DNA of 64,000 bases from Capnocytophaga gingivalis ATCC 33624. Lineage in GTDB: Bacteria > Bacteroidota > Bacteroidia > Flavobacteriales > Flavobacteriaceae. A program made the position numbers and the translations under genes. The notes below the pieces were generated by a model. That model did no database searches and was not told where the DNA came from. It saw only the letters and a program-made list of their open reading frames with translations. The stretch covers positions 1 to 64,000 of the forward strand of contig NZ_ACLQ01000031.1 of NCBI RefSeq assembly GCF_000174755.1, read 5' to 3'. How positions within the stretch are numbered: position 1 is the stretch's first letter; each line of letters starts with the position of its first letter. Below are positions 1 to 9,622 of the stretch, in pieces.

Positions 1-10
1 TTATTGATTA

Positions 11-3000
11 TTAATTAAATGTATATCGTATGGTAATTCCTGAACGAATGGTCGTCATCGGATAAGAGGTCGAAATAGCATATTTCGAGAAAGAATAATC
101 GAAATAGAAGATTCCCGATAGGTTCTTGGAGAAAGCATAATCCGCTGTAAAGCGTGCCAGCCAGGAAGTCTGCCCATTGGTTACCTGATTATCGTCCAAT
201 TCCATATTGCGAATCACCGTATAGTCACTACGTAAGGCTATATCTGCCTTGAGGTTCAGGTCACTTTTGATAATCACATCACGCCCATTGAAGCGGGAAG
301 CGAAGCTAATATCCTTAAAGCGGTAACCCAATCCTATACGATATTCACGGCGCATAAGTTCAGTGAGGTAGTTGTTGTCTAAGCTAATAGAGATAGTCCT
401 ATCACGGCGTATTTCTCCCATAATACTTAGCGAGTTCTGTAGCTCGGTATCTATACGTATCAGTGGAGAGAACTGCTCTACCAAGTTCACATTGGTGAAG
501 AGTTTCTCGCTGCGGAAATTACCCCCTTGATCTAACTGATCTGGGTTCTGGTAATACTCCAAGTTGGTACGGAAATCACTTAGTGCATAGCTTGAACGAT
601 AGCCATGGGTGAGGGAGAAGCGGCGGAAATTGTGCTTGATAAACTCCAATCGCATCAGTCCCGAATAGCGTACTGTCCATGCAGGAATAGGAATACTGCG
701 GAAAGCACCCAAAGAAACCCCCTCGGCACTACGCCCTGTATAAGCGGCATAGAAGGCAGGCATCAGTACCGCTTGACTATTCTTACCATACCCCTTAGGG
801 AAACCATCAGCATCTATATTGTTCGGATTCGAAAGGTCAATACCTCGCTGTCTGGCCAATCGATTGGCTATGGTAAGCCTATTCTCCTTGAAAGTCTGGA
901 AGGTCTTGGAACTATACTCATCCGATGGTGTAAAGGCCGTAAGAATCATATTGTCCGAAATCACAAAGTTACCTGTGGTATTGCCTATCAGCGGATTGTA
1001 ATAACCATTGATAGCATTGAAGGTCTCTGTGAAGTTATCTATATACTCTCGATCGGCTTTCAGGTCTATCTGTAGGTCATAGGCAGGTTGCAATCCAGCG
1101 GTAATATTAAGGGTCTTATTGGTAGAGCGAACAAACTGATCATTGAAATCAGCAAAATTGGTCAGCCAACCATGACGCCCTGCCTCATAGCGAATATCAT
1201 CCTGCCAGCCAAAGGCAAAAGGCAAGGAAGGTTTGGAGGTACCAAAGAAGCCTACTTGTGGTAGATACCCTGGTAGCATGGTACCATTGGTCTCGGTATA
1301 GCTTACCCCTACACGCTTGATCATAGTTGCAAAGCGCAAGAGATGATCCTTCAACGTTGTTTTCTGTCCTAATCCCTTGTTCTTCACTCCTAAAGTGGTA
1401 TAGAAGCGATCGAAGGTCATATTGGCAGTGAAATTATGGGTATTGGCATTCTGCACTTTATTGATCTGATGTCCTGCTACTTCCATAAGAGCATCGGAAC
1501 CTCGTTGCCAATCGAAATCTCCTGTATAGGAATACGATGCCTTGACAAAGGAGAGGTAAGGCAACTTATCCAAAGGCAATTCGTAGTTGAGCTTGAAGGC
1601 CGACATGAAGTGGTTTGGAGTTCCTGGATTCCAGAAGTCATTCCACAAGGTGAGCTCTTTGTTCGTTTGGCGCTGTCCATTCTCCCAAGTATAATAGTTG
1701 CGAACAATATTGCTATTGGTCACATCATAGCTTAGCTTGAGCGACTTGGTCAGTGAGTAGTTCAGACCATATTGCCAATCAAAAAGGTAGTTACGTTGTT
1801 GCAACTCTGGTAGGGGCACCTGATTGTTCGGATTCACTCCCAAAGGATACACCTCTCTAAACTGCTGACGGGCAAAAGTTCGTGTGATGGTAGGTCCTAT
1901 ATAGATATTGTTAGGCAATAGGTTGAAATTCACTTCCGATAACCATTTGAGATATTTATTGGTATTAACCTTCTGATTGGTTTTGAAAGGAGTCCATTTC
2001 ACCTGTTCGAAGGCATGGGCATAGAGTACCCCTGTGCGCACATTCTGTTCCCTTTGGTTTTCTATCTCAAAATCATGGTGATCCATTTCATTATAAGCAT
2101 AGTTCACCGTAAAGTTCTCTATACTATAGAATTTGGCTTTCTGCTCTTCCCCTAAATTCTTCTTGACTCCTATCAGGGAGATTCCTCTTCTTAGGGTATA
2201 GTCCTCTGCTTGGCGCTTGATAAGGTCTTTCTGCTCTTGAGTCTGTGCAGCATTGATGCGATCTTTGAGCTTAATATCCTCATACTGAGGGTCATATTCT
2301 GGCGTAGCTACTGAGGATGAACGGTTTAGCCCGATAGGCACTTGCATATTCCATTTTTTAGGGAAGAGCTTTCCTGCATTGATATTCATCATAGCATCAA
2401 GCTGTCTGAGTTCTTTGCGGCTACGTTCATTAGGTTTCTGTTCTACCGTACCAAAGCCTACAGTACTTATCTTACCTGTTACGGACATCTCCATGAAGTC
2501 AGCGGCATTGAGGTCTACGGCAGCTATCCCTGCCCAGCCTCCTTTGTTCTCAAGCTCTGCCATGCGCAATTCGTTGAACCACACTTCTCCACATACTTGA
2601 TTGGAAGTAGCATTCTTGATCCCTACCATAATCACTTGTATATCAGCCAAAGACGGATTTCCCTTGATAGCATAGCGGTTCTGCCCAGCTACATGTGGGG
2701 TAGTACTTGGCGAAGAAATCAGGTTCAGTGCTGCATCATAATAGGTAAGGTTGGCCAAGTTGCCGCTATTGATTCCCTTTGCTTTGATCTGGGTGAGAGC
2801 ATCCATAGGAATATCGAATCGGTTCTGAGTAGGCCATATAGCATCGGCTAAGTAAGCTCCTGCAGGGGTTACCTGTAGGGGTAGCTCTACCTGATAGAAG
2901 TTCTCTGAAAGATCTGACCCTAAGCGCACAAAGGCGACCATCTCTCCATCGGCAAGAGGTTGGTTCTTATAGCGCTCAGCATGAACAAACATCTTGATAC

Positions 3001-6000
3001 GCTTGTACTGCCTTAGGTCGGCATTGAGGTTTTTATACACCCCGCGTGCATCTCCTGTATTAAGGTCACATACGGTATAGGAGAGGGATTGCTCATTTTG
3101 GCTAACTATTGTATTATTCTGATTGATCTGCTCTCTGTATACTCCTGGTGGCATACGATATGGGATAGGCTGGCGAGTTTCGTTCTCGATAAGGCTGACC
3201 GAACCAATCTCGGTGTGGGTACCTGTGCCAGGAGCTGAAAGATCATCCTTGAGAGACTTGGTATAGTGTCGCCAGTCACCTCGTACCAGATCCAAAGTAC
3301 CAAAGCGCAAAACTACATCGGAAGAGAAGCCAGTAAGGTACATACGGATGTGAGTTACCGAGCGGAGGTCTCCCCCACCACCATATTCTCTTCGATTGGC
3401 ATCCTTTACAGGTATCTTATACTGAATCCAACGGGCTAAAATAGGTTGTCCACTTGGGGTCTCAGCATATACCTCTCGGATATCGCTCACATAGCGATCG
3501 GTACGTTGTACATTGCCTCGGATAGGAACACGGTATTCGTAATAGCTATCCACAGTACTCATGGTATTGTCCTTATTAATATCCTCTACATCAGGGGTGA
3601 GTGAGGCTGCCTGACTATTCCCAGCTACAGGGGAATTCCCTTGGGTACCATTATAATTATAGTATCGACTGAGGATTCCTCCACTACGAGAGAGGTAATA
3701 CTCATAGTTGTCCATAGCTGGGTCATTAGGGAACTCTGTTATATTATTGGCATAGATAGCTCTCTCCTGTGCATCAGTAAGACCATCTAAACCAATATCT
3801 TGCAAAGCTCTATTTTCTGTATTACTATCAAAAGCATAGAGGAGCGACTGTGCCACTGGAGTTTTCCCCCAAGTGGTTGCATAAGTGGGTGACTGTATAG
3901 AAAGTCCTGGTAATCCGTTTTCATATTGCTTCCTACCATCCTTGAGGATATCCTCAGAAATATTTCCTAAGTCAAAGACCAATTCGCCTGATATTGAAGG
4001 GGTAAATTCGCCCGAGGTATAAGGATCTAATACCCAGAATTGTATATATTCTATATTGTTTTCCTCAAAATTCGTTGCTGAAACCCCTCGCATAATACCT
4101 CCCCATTTGTCGGTAGCAGCTACAGAGGCCATGGCTGTAGGGTTGTTATTGTAAGGACCTTTAGCCGATGGATAATAAGCTAGGTCTAAGGTATTCTGTA
4201 CCAAAAGATCTCCCTGTGCTAATTCTCGTTCTGGGAATATTTCTTTGACATAGATACGGCGGGTACTGTTTTTGGATATTTCAGTAGCACTGACATCACT
4301 AGGCTTATTATTGGTATAGAATACAGGATCTATAGTATACCAAGCCAATTTGGCACGACCATAGCCATTCTTTAAGTTCTCTGGATCATCAGGGGCAGTA
4401 CCATAGAGGGTTTGGTTAGGGTAGGCTCCCTGACCAAAACGCAACGGAGTACTGGCCATTGACCAAGCTCTGAAGCCGCGTATATCTACGGTAGTTTGCG
4501 CTCCCTCGAAGTCGTCGAGATAAGCGGTAGATTCTCCATCGAAATCGGTACTCTTAGGAGCACTGGGGCGCAAGAAAGCTACCTCTCCTCTTACGGAGAT
4601 ATTCGAAGGCACATCGCTCTGCAAGGAAGGTACCTTGTTGAGCAAGCGGGTAAGGAAAGGCAACTCTGTGGAATAGGTTCCTCCAAATCCAAAAATGGTA
4701 TTGTTCACTGGCTCTTGCCCATAATTAGCTTTCTGAGTATAAGGGCGCTCTCGCATATTGATAAGCGATCCACCTATGATGAACTTATCATTGAACTTAT
4801 GCTCTATATTCACCCCCATAAAGCGGCGGCTTTGCCCACCAAATATTAAGTTATTCTCCACAGATACCTGTATTGGCATATTGGAGTTCTCTATCGTTGG
4901 GTCTATGATCTGTACGGTTCCTTGTTGGTAATTCACTACATAGTCTATCCCTTCCTGTAGGATACGCCCTCCTACAGTTACACGCACCGAACCGCGTGGT
5001 ACATTGTAGGCTCCCAAGGAAATACCTCGGCTTCCTTTGGACTTGTAGCGCCCCTTGAGGGTGAATTTGTTCTTCTCAGCATCCTCCAAGGCTTTTGCCT
5101 TGATGTCTGTATAGAGCGAACGGAATACGTATTTCTTCTGGTTGGCATTCCATGCCGTTGAGGTAGATTGGTAGGCGGTAGGATCCTGATATCGATTCCC
5201 GCCTCCGAGCTTATCATAGAGATACTTCCCAAAAGGCTCTACCTTGGTAAAAATAATCTTCCCATATTCAGGGTCTATAGTGATTCCTTCGACAAAGTCA
5301 AAGAAACCATCTCCCCCATCCTGAGGGTCGTTATAGGCATTGAGTCGGTCAAAATTGAAGAGTTGAAGAAGGATCTTGCGGGTCAGTTCCCTATTCCAAG
5401 TGGTTTCATCTACAGGAGAAATATAGTTCACTGGCGAAGGGTCATTGTAGAAGATATTTAGGCGGAAGTTCTCGGGGTTGATCTGTGCGGTATTGAGAGA
5501 ATATACGTTCTTCATCATCAGGTTCCAGATAGGGTCTCCCACTACCAAGCGGTTACTCTTGAGCATCTTGAGTACCAAACAGTTATTAGTGATTTTGTTT
5601 TGCCCTGCTATATAAGCATTGGTGGTTGCAGATATCCCATCATTGGCAAACTCTCCTACTTGGTATACATTTCCTTCGTAGGTATATTGGTAAGCCACTG
5701 CCAAGACTTCATCGTTATTAAGTCGCTGGCTCAGGGAGATATATCCTAATTGCTTATTCACCTTGAAGTCTCGTCCTTCTTCGAGTTTTTGGGCATTTTC
5801 CAATACGGCATAGTCAAATCCTTCATTGACCAAGGAAGACATAGAGCCGAACCCAGAACGAATAGTGGCGACATCTCGGATATTTTTTGTCAATACAGAC
5901 TGGGGAGAATCCATACGAGTAGGATCGTACATATTGGCCTCATTGGTAGGTCGATCTCCTATGGATCCACGGAAGAAGCCCACAGGGGCATTGCCTGCTA

Positions 6001-7084
6001 TACGGGTATTCTCCGCTTTGGCTTCTCCTAAGTCCTGTAGGGCTACTATATTACGAATGTTGGCAGTACGGTTGGAGCGATTGGTTGCCCACACTTCCAC
6101 ACGCACGATTTGCACTTTACTACGTATATAGGGATAGTTCTCAAGGGCGCGATCGTATTGGTCTCTGAAGAATTGAGAGAGGAAGTAGTTGCGGTTTTCG
6201 TCATAATCCAGGGCACGTATCTCAAAGTCTTGTAGAGTACCTCCCCCTTGAGCAGTGACGGTTTGGGACTGAGAGCGTTGTTCGGAGAAGACACCCGTTA
6301 CTCGGGTACGACCGAACTGAAGTTCTGTCTTGACCCCAAAAAGGCTTTGGGCACCTGTAATCAAGGAGCTATTCAGTGGTAGGCTCACGTTCCCCAGCTC
6401 TACCTTACGCACAATATCGTCTTCATTGGGGGTGTATTCCAGCTTAAAAACATTCTGAAAATCAAAAGTCGCTTGGGTATCATACATAGCGCTCAGTGAT
6501 AGGCGTGTCCCTATCTTCCCTTGTATCCCTAAGCTAATCCTCTGATCAAAGTCAAGCCCATAAGAACTTCTGTATTCAGGACTGATGGACGGGTTGTCAT
6601 TCTTATTATAGCGTATCCCAAGGTCAAAAGCAACATTTCCCTGTGGGATGATATCTATATTGTTCCCACCAAAGATGGACTCAAAGAGCTCTGACTTTAC
6701 ATAGAACTCTGGAAGCAAATCTCGCTGTGTGTTGGCCGATTGGGGATTAGTAGCAGGCTGCATAGCTGCATTCTTCTCTCTGAAATACAAGCCCATACGC
6801 TCACGAAGCACCAAGTTCTCATACTCCTTGGGAGTGAGGAACATAGGGGTAGAGATATCATATGTCCCTACCTTTTCGGTATATACATACTTGTCCAAAG
6901 CGGCATTATACTTATACTTTCGAGAGATTCTGTCTGAATCTTTTAGCAACAAACGCCTCAGCGAGGTACTTGTCCTAACGGTATCCTTGACTTTTTCCTG
7001 GGGGGTATCCTGCTGTGCCCTAAGGGTAAGAGTAGGTGTGAGCAAAAAAAAGAAAAACAACTGTATGACTAATTTCCCGTTCAT
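11..7084 (-). CDS. sprA: SprA/Sov, T9SS outer-membrane translocon and gliding protein
   Basis: SprA (Sov in Porphyromonas) forms the giant outer-membrane pore of the type IX secretion system and is required for gliding in Flavobacteriia. The 2357 aa length fits the family (about 2400 aa). Residues 1-23 are a signal peptide with a Phe/Leu-rich core and likely cleavage after RAQ. The rest is Asn- and aromatic-rich amphipathic beta-strand sequence with family-like segments such as LDDFEGA (about residue 858), and it ends in an aromatic strand (RYTFN). The start lies 6 bases after the ruvA stop, so it is the last gene of a ferredoxin-ruvA-sprA unit; ruvA next to sprA is known from other Flavobacteriia. 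The secreted proteases at 23-34 kb are probable clients. The stop is at bases 11-13, so any downstream terminator lies outside the window. No frameshift is seen. Confidence 0.96.
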   Translation of the reverse strand: MNGKLVIQLFFFFLLTPTLTLRAQQDTPQEKVKDTVRTSTSLRRLLLKDSDRISRKYKYNAALDKYVYTEKVGTYDISTPMFLTPKEYENLVLRERMGLYFREKNAAMQPATNPQSANTQRDLLPEFYVKSELFESIFGGNNIDIIPQGNVAFDLGIRYNKNDNPSISPEYRSSYGLDFDQRISLGIQGKIGTRLSLSAMYDTQATFDFQNVFKLEYTPNEDDIVRKVELGNVSLPLNSSLITGAQSLFGVKTELQFGRTRVTGVFSEQRSQSQTVTAQGGGTLQDFEIRALDYDENRNYFLSQFFRDQYDRALENYPYIRSKVQIVRVEVWATNRSNRTANIRNIVALQDLGEAKAENTRIAGNAPVGFFRGSIGDRPTNEANMYDPTRMDSPQSVLTKNIRDVATIRSGFGSMSSLVNEGFDYAVLENAQKLEEGRDFKVNKQLGYISLSQRLNNDEVLAVAYQYTYEGNVYQVGEFANDGISATTNAYIAGQNKITNNCLVLKMLKSNRLVVGDPIWNLMMKNVYSLNTAQINPENFRLNIFYNDPSPVNYISPVDETTWNRELTRKILLQLFNFDRLNAYNDPQDGGDGFFDFVEGITIDPEYGKIIFTKVEPFGKYLYDKLGGGNRYQDPTAYQSTSTAWNANQKKYVFRSLYTDIKAKALEDAEKNKFTLKGRYKSKGSRGISLGAYNVPRGSVRVTVGGRILQEGIDYVVNYQQGTVQIIDPTIENSNMPIQVSVENNLIFGGQSRRFMGVNIEHKFNDKFIIGGSLINMRERPYTQKANYGQEPVNNTIFGFGGTYSTELPFLTRLLNKVPSLQSDVPSNISVRGEVAFLRPSAPKSTDFDGESTAYLDDFEGAQTTVDIRGFRAWSMASTPLRFGQGAYPNQTLYGTAPDDPENLKNGYGRAKLAWYTIDPVFYTNNKPSDVSATEISKNSTRRIYVKEIFPERELAQGDLLVQNTLDLAYYPSAKGPYNNNPTAMASVAATDKWGGIMRGVSATNFEENNIEYIQFWVLDPYTSGEFTPSISGELVFDLGNISEDILKDGRKQYENGLPGLSIQSPTYATTWGKTPVAQSLLYAFDSNTENRALQDIGLDGLTDAQERAIYANNITEFPNDPAMDNYEYYLSRSGGILSRYYNYNGTQGNSPVAGNSQAASLTPDVEDINKDNTMSTVDSYYEYRVPIRGNVQRTDRYVSDIREVYAETPSGQPILARWIQYKIPVKDANRREYGGGGDLRSVTHIRMYLTGFSSDVVLRFGTLDLVRGDWRHYTKSLKDDLSAPGTGTHTEIGSVSLIENETRQPIPYRMPPGVYREQINQNNTIVSQNEQSLSYTVCDLNTGDARGVYKNLNADLRQYKRIKMFVHAERYKNQPLADGEMVAFVRLGSDLSENFYQVELPLQVTPAGAYLADAIWPTQNRFDIPMDALTQIKAKGINSGNLANLTYYDAALNLISSPSTTPHVAGQNRYAIKGNPSLADIQVIMVGIKNATSNQVCGEVWFNELRMAELENKGGWAGIAAVDLNAADFMEMSVTGKISTVGFGTVEQKPNERSRKELRQLDAMMNINAGKLFPKKWNMQVPIGLNRSSSVATPEYDPQYEDIKLKDRINAAQTQEQKDLIKRQAEDYTLRRGISLIGVKKNLGEEQKAKFYSIENFTVNYAYNEMDHHDFEIENQREQNVRTGVLYAHAFEQVKWTPFKTNQKVNTNKYLKWLSEVNFNLLPNNIYIGPTITRTFARQQFREVYPLGVNPNNQVPLPELQQRNYLFDWQYGLNYSLTKSLKLSYDVTNSNIVRNYYTWENGQRQTNKELTLWNDFWNPGTPNHFMSAFKLNYELPLDKLPYLSFVKASYSYTGDFDWQRGSDALMEVAGHQINKVQNANTHNFTANMTFDRFYTTLGVKNKGLGQKTTLKDHLLRFATMIKRVGVSYTETNGTMLPGYLPQVGFFGTSKPSLPFAFGWQDDIRYEAGRHGWLTNFADFNDQFVRSTNKTLNITAGLQPAYDLQIDLKADREYIDNFTETFNAINGYYNPLIGNTTGNFVISDNMILTAFTPSDEYSSKTFQTFKENRLTIANRLARQRGIDLSNPNNIDADGFPKGYGKNSQAVLMPAFYAAYTGRSAEGVSLGAFRSIPIPAWTVRYSGLMRLEFIKHNFRRFSLTHGYRSSYALSDFRTNLEYYQNPDQLDQGGNFRSEKLFTNVNLVEQFSPLIRIDTELQNSLSIMGEIRRDRTISISLDNNYLTELMRREYRIGLGYRFKDISFASRFNGRDVIIKSDLNLKADIALRSDYTVIRNMELDDNQVTNGQTSWLARFTADYAFSKNLSGIFYFDYSFSKYAISTSYPMTTIRSGITIRYTFN

Positions 7085-7090
7085 CTTTGT

Positions 7091-7681
7091 TTATAATTGT
7101 TTTAATGCTTGTTTGATAAGCTGTTCTACAGAGAATTCTTGTCCTGATTGGGTAAGGATTTTATTGACTACGGCTTCGGCCGCTTTCCTTGGATAGCCCA
7201 AAACTTCTAAAGCAGCCAGCGCTTCTTCTTTGTTTGATGGGCTTTGTGATGCCGCTACCAAAGAGGCATTATCGCCTGTGAGCTTAACCATCTTTTCCTT
7301 CAGATCCAATATGATTCGTTGCGCTGTCTTAGCACCTATCCCCTTGACTGACTGTATAGTACGTACGTCTGAATTGACGATCGCACTCTGAAGCTGTGCC
7401 GGAGATAGCGAGGAAAGCATCACTCGGGCAGTATTGGCCCCTACACCTGATACAGAGATAAGTAGCGAAAAAATCTCCCGCTCGAACTTATCAAAAAATC
7501 CAAAAAGCGTATGTGCATCTTCCTTTATTTGCAAGTAGGTATATATCTTCAACTGCTGTGTATCAGACAATTGTGAAAATGTATGCAATGAGATATTCAC
7601 CCAATAGCCTACCCCATTACAGTCTATAACAAGGTAGGTGGGTGTCTTCTCTACTAAGCGTCCTTGTAGATGTGTTATCAT
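7091..7681 (-). CDS. ruvA: Holliday junction branch migration protein RuvA
   Basis: RuvA binds four-way DNA junctions as a tetramer and loads the RuvB motor during recombinational repair. The 196 aa length is normal. The N-terminus (MITHLQGRLVEK) matches the OB-fold domain I of RuvA and fixes the start. Helix-hairpin-helix elements appear as ISVSGVGANTARVML and VKGIGAKTAQRIILDLKEK (roughly residues 75-130). A Ser/Asn-rich linker then leads to the C-terminal RuvB-binding domain (EALAALEVLGYPRKAAEAVV). It starts 14 bases after the ferredoxin stop and ends 6 bases before sprA, which indicates co-transcription. ruvB is not in the window. Confidence 0.96.
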   Translation of the reverse strand: MITHLQGRLVEKTPTYLVIDCNGVGYWVNISLHTFSQLSDTQQLKIYTYLQIKEDAHTLFGFFDKFEREIFSLLISVSGVGANTARVMLSSLSPAQLQSAIVNSDVRTIQSVKGIGAKTAQRIILDLKEKMVKLTGDNASLVAASQSPSNKEEALAALEVLGYPRKAAEAVVNKILTQSGQEFSVEQLIKQALKQL

Positions 7682-7695
7682 AGGCTTGTGCTTTT

Positions 7696-8049
7696 TTATT
7701 CCCCATTGTGCATGAAATCATGCTTTTGCATAAGCTGCTCCTGGGTCTCCTTACAATTCTCATCTGGAATACAACAATCCACAGGGCACACAGCAGCACA
7801 TTGTGGTTCCTCATGGAAACCTACACACTCAGTACATTTGTCGGGGACTATATAGTAATAGTCATCACTGATAGGCTTTTGTACCTCATCGGCATTGGCA
7901 TGCTTTCCACTGGGCAAAATGATATTCCCACGGAGCTTGGTGCCATCACTATAGCGCCAATCATCGGCGCCTTCATAAATAGCATTGTTAGGACATTCAG
8001 GTTCGCAAGCCCCACAATTGATACAGTCGTCTGTTATTATAATTGCCAT
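7696..8049 (-). CDS. 2[4Fe-4S] ferredoxin
   Basis: This is a small soluble electron carrier of 117 aa. The first cluster motif is C9-x2-C12-x2-C15-x3-C19-P. The second half has C72-x2-C75, then C84 and C88-P, with an 8-residue insertion between C75 and C84 as in Allochromatium-type ferredoxins. The two halves are separated by an insertion of about 45 residues and followed by an acidic tail. The redox partner is not evident from context. It heads the ferredoxin-ruvA-sprA unit, has its own -7 box at 8106-8113 and is separated from ribH by a terminator, so it is probably not part of the riboflavin transcript. Confidence 0.93.
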   Translation of the reverse strand: MAIIITDDCINCGACEPECPNNAIYEGADDWRYSDGTKLRGNIILPSGKHANADEVQKPISDDYYYIVPDKCTECVGFHEEPQCAAVCPVDCCIPDENCKETQEQLMQKHDFMHNGE

Positions 8050-8105
8050 TTTTTTATTTTTTAGTAATAAAGTAATGTCAGAATTGGGGGATGTTTTATT
8101 GAGGG

Positions 8106-8132
8106 CAAAGATACAACATTTTCTTTGGCAAA
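8106..8132 (-). promoter_or_regulatory. Promoter for ferredoxin-ruvA-sprA
   Basis: On the minus strand TATCTTTG (8106-8113) matches the Bacteroidota -7 consensus TAnnTTTG exactly. A TTTG lies upstream at 8129-8132, but the 15-base spacing is shorter than the usual 17-21. The box is 56 bases from the ferredoxin ATG and beyond the ribH terminator. Confidence 0.55.
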
Positions 8133-8150
8133 AAGGAAAAACTATCTATT

Positions 8151-8196
8151 TTTAACAAAAAAACTGCTCACGTGTTTTTCACGTAGAGCAGTTTTG
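8151..8196 (-). terminator. Rho-independent terminator after ribH
   Basis: An inverted repeat (arms 8160-8174 and 8180-8195, loop of about 5 bases) carries AAAACTGCT and ACGTG against CACGT and AGCAGTTTT. On the minus strand it is followed by a T-rich run, as expected for termination of the TPR protein-ribH transcript. Confidence 0.85.
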
Positions 8197-8218
8197 TGCT
8201 GTATATATAAGTTATCCC

Positions 8219-8692
8219 CTACAAATCAATCATTTGTATCGCTGTGATTGCTGCTTCTATTCCTTTGTTTCCATGCTTGCCTCCGCTCCTATCTATGGAT
8301 TGTTGGAGAGTATTATCGGTAAGCACACAGAAGATTACAGGAATATCTTGGATGGCATTCAGGTGGGCTATTCCATAGGTAACTCCTTGGCAGACAAAGT
8401 CAAAGTGCTTAGTCTCTCCCTGTATTACACAACCTATGACGATTACGGCATCCACAGCCTCCTCTATCATACGCTTAGCGCCATTAACCAGCTCAAAAGC
8501 CCCTGGCACACTCCACTCTATGATATTCTCTGGGGAGAAACCACAATCCAAGAGGGTATCCACCGCTCCCTTACGCATATTATTGGTAATCTGCCCATTC
8601 CATTGAGAGGTGATAATCCCTACACTCTTACCCACAACCGATGGCAGAGAATCCTTATCGTAAGTAGATAGATTCTTGTTCTCTGTTGCCAT
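8219..8692 (-). CDS. ribH: 6,7-dimethyl-8-ribityllumazine synthase
   Basis: RibH condenses 5-amino-6-ribitylaminouracil with 3,4-dihydroxy-2-butanone 4-phosphate, the penultimate step of riboflavin synthesis, in an icosahedral or pentameric assembly. The 157 aa length is typical. Diagnostic segments are SQWNGQIT (29-36), VPGAFEL (62-68), GCVIQGETKHFDFV with catalytic His96, and DRSGGKHGNKG, which holds the phosphate-binding Arg. It starts 1 base after the upstream TPR gene, so the two are co-transcribed, and a strong terminator follows. No other rib genes are adjacent. Confidence 0.96.
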   Translation of the reverse strand: MATENKNLSTYDKDSLPSVVGKSVGIITSQWNGQITNNMRKGAVDTLLDCGFSPENIIEWSVPGAFELVNGAKRMIEEAVDAVIVIGCVIQGETKHFDFVCQGVTYGIAHLNAIQDIPVIFCVLTDNTLQQSIDRSGGKHGNKGIEAAITAIQMIDL

Positions 8693-8693
8693 A

Positions 8694-9509
8694 TTATTGG
8701 TTCATAAGGGTTTTTACACGGCTGATTTGCATATCTACTGAAGTAGCTTCTTGAGATTTAGGATAGTCGTTTTTGATTTTCTCCAAGTACTCCAAAGCCT
8801 CTTTATAGTTCTTTTGCTCTTCTGCTACAAGAGCTGCTTTGTTCATATATATGGGAGCTGTAAGAGTGTTATCACTCTTATCAATAGCTTTTTTGTAATA
8901 ATCCATCGCTTCTTTAGGTTGCTTAAGGGCTACAAAAGCATCTCCTATATTCCCTAAAGCCAAAGCACTTAGGATAGGATCCTCTGAAGAGAATTTGTCC
9001 AAGTGGGTTACCGCTTCCTTGTATTTGTTCAATTGTAGATAGGCCATTCCTGCTGAGTAATAGGCTACATTGGCTGCTTTGCTGGAAGAATAATCCTTAA
9101 TCACTTGCAGAAATCCTCCATGACTCTTATCCCCATTGAGAGAAAGAGTAAATAGAGAATCGCGCTGTGCTGTTGTAGGAGCATTGAGAGCTTCATCAAA
9201 TACAGTAAGGGCAAAAGATAGTTTTTCTGAGGCCTCAGTCTCACGTGGAGTGGATACAAATTGTTTATATAACATATATCCCAAACCTACCACTACGACA
9301 GCTACCACCGTCAAGAGAATAGAACGCTGATTTCTCTGCACCCATGCCTCAGTCTTTCCTGCTTTCTCATCCAATGTCTGAAACACTTCTGCAGTGGTAC
9401 TCTCATGTGATAATTGCTCGCTGGTGAGCTCTTTGGTTGGCTCTTCTTGTTCTCTTTCTTTCTTTGTTTGTCGCCCAGGACGATAGTTATTCTTCTTGTA
9501 AACTGACAT
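8694..9509 (-). CDS. Inner-membrane tetratricopeptide repeat protein (YfgM-like)
   Basis: This 271 aa protein has a charged cytoplasmic N-terminus (1-65, rich in Lys, Glu, Gln), one transmembrane helix (about 66-86, ILLTVVAVVVVGLGYML) and a periplasmic region of TPR-like helical hairpins (about 110-265, for example AYLQLNKYKEAVTHLDK and ALEYLEKIKNDYPKS). The layout matches the YfgM/TPR_21 group of envelope chaperone-like proteins, but a specific function cannot be assigned. It is first in a two-gene unit with ribH. It is transcribed divergently from recF, with a -7 box at 9536-9543. Confidence 0.85.
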   Translation of the reverse strand: MSVYKKNNYRPGRQTKKEREQEEPTKELTSEQLSHESTTAEVFQTLDEKAGKTEAWVQRNQRSILLTVVAVVVVGLGYMLYKQFVSTPRETEASEKLSFALTVFDEALNAPTTAQRDSLFTLSLNGDKSHGGFLQVIKDYSSSKAANVAYYSAGMAYLQLNKYKEAVTHLDKFSSEDPILSALALGNIGDAFVALKQPKEAMDYYKKAIDKSDNTLTAPIYMNKAALVAEEQKNYKEALEYLEKIKNDYPKSQEATSVDMQISRVKTLMNQ

Positions 9510-9535
9510 AAATTTTTTGCTTTAAAAAGATTTTG

Positions 9536-9543
9536 CAAAAATA
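9536..9543 (-). promoter_or_regulatory. -7 promoter box for TPR protein-ribH
   Basis: TATTTTTG on the minus strand fits TAnnTTTG and lies 26 bases before the ATG at 9509. No clear TTTG -33 element is seen, so the assignment rests on the -7 box alone. Confidence 0.4.
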
Positions 9544-9622
9544 AAATTTTTATTTGTAATAAAGGGTGTTTTTCTCAATATTTTTTTATAATTTGCGCGA
9601 GTTTTTTCAAGCCCCTTTTTAG

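Noticed and set aside
605-1075. Plus-strand open frame inside sprA
   Set aside because: It lies fully within the coding region of sprA, has no recognisable domain and is one of many such shadows there.
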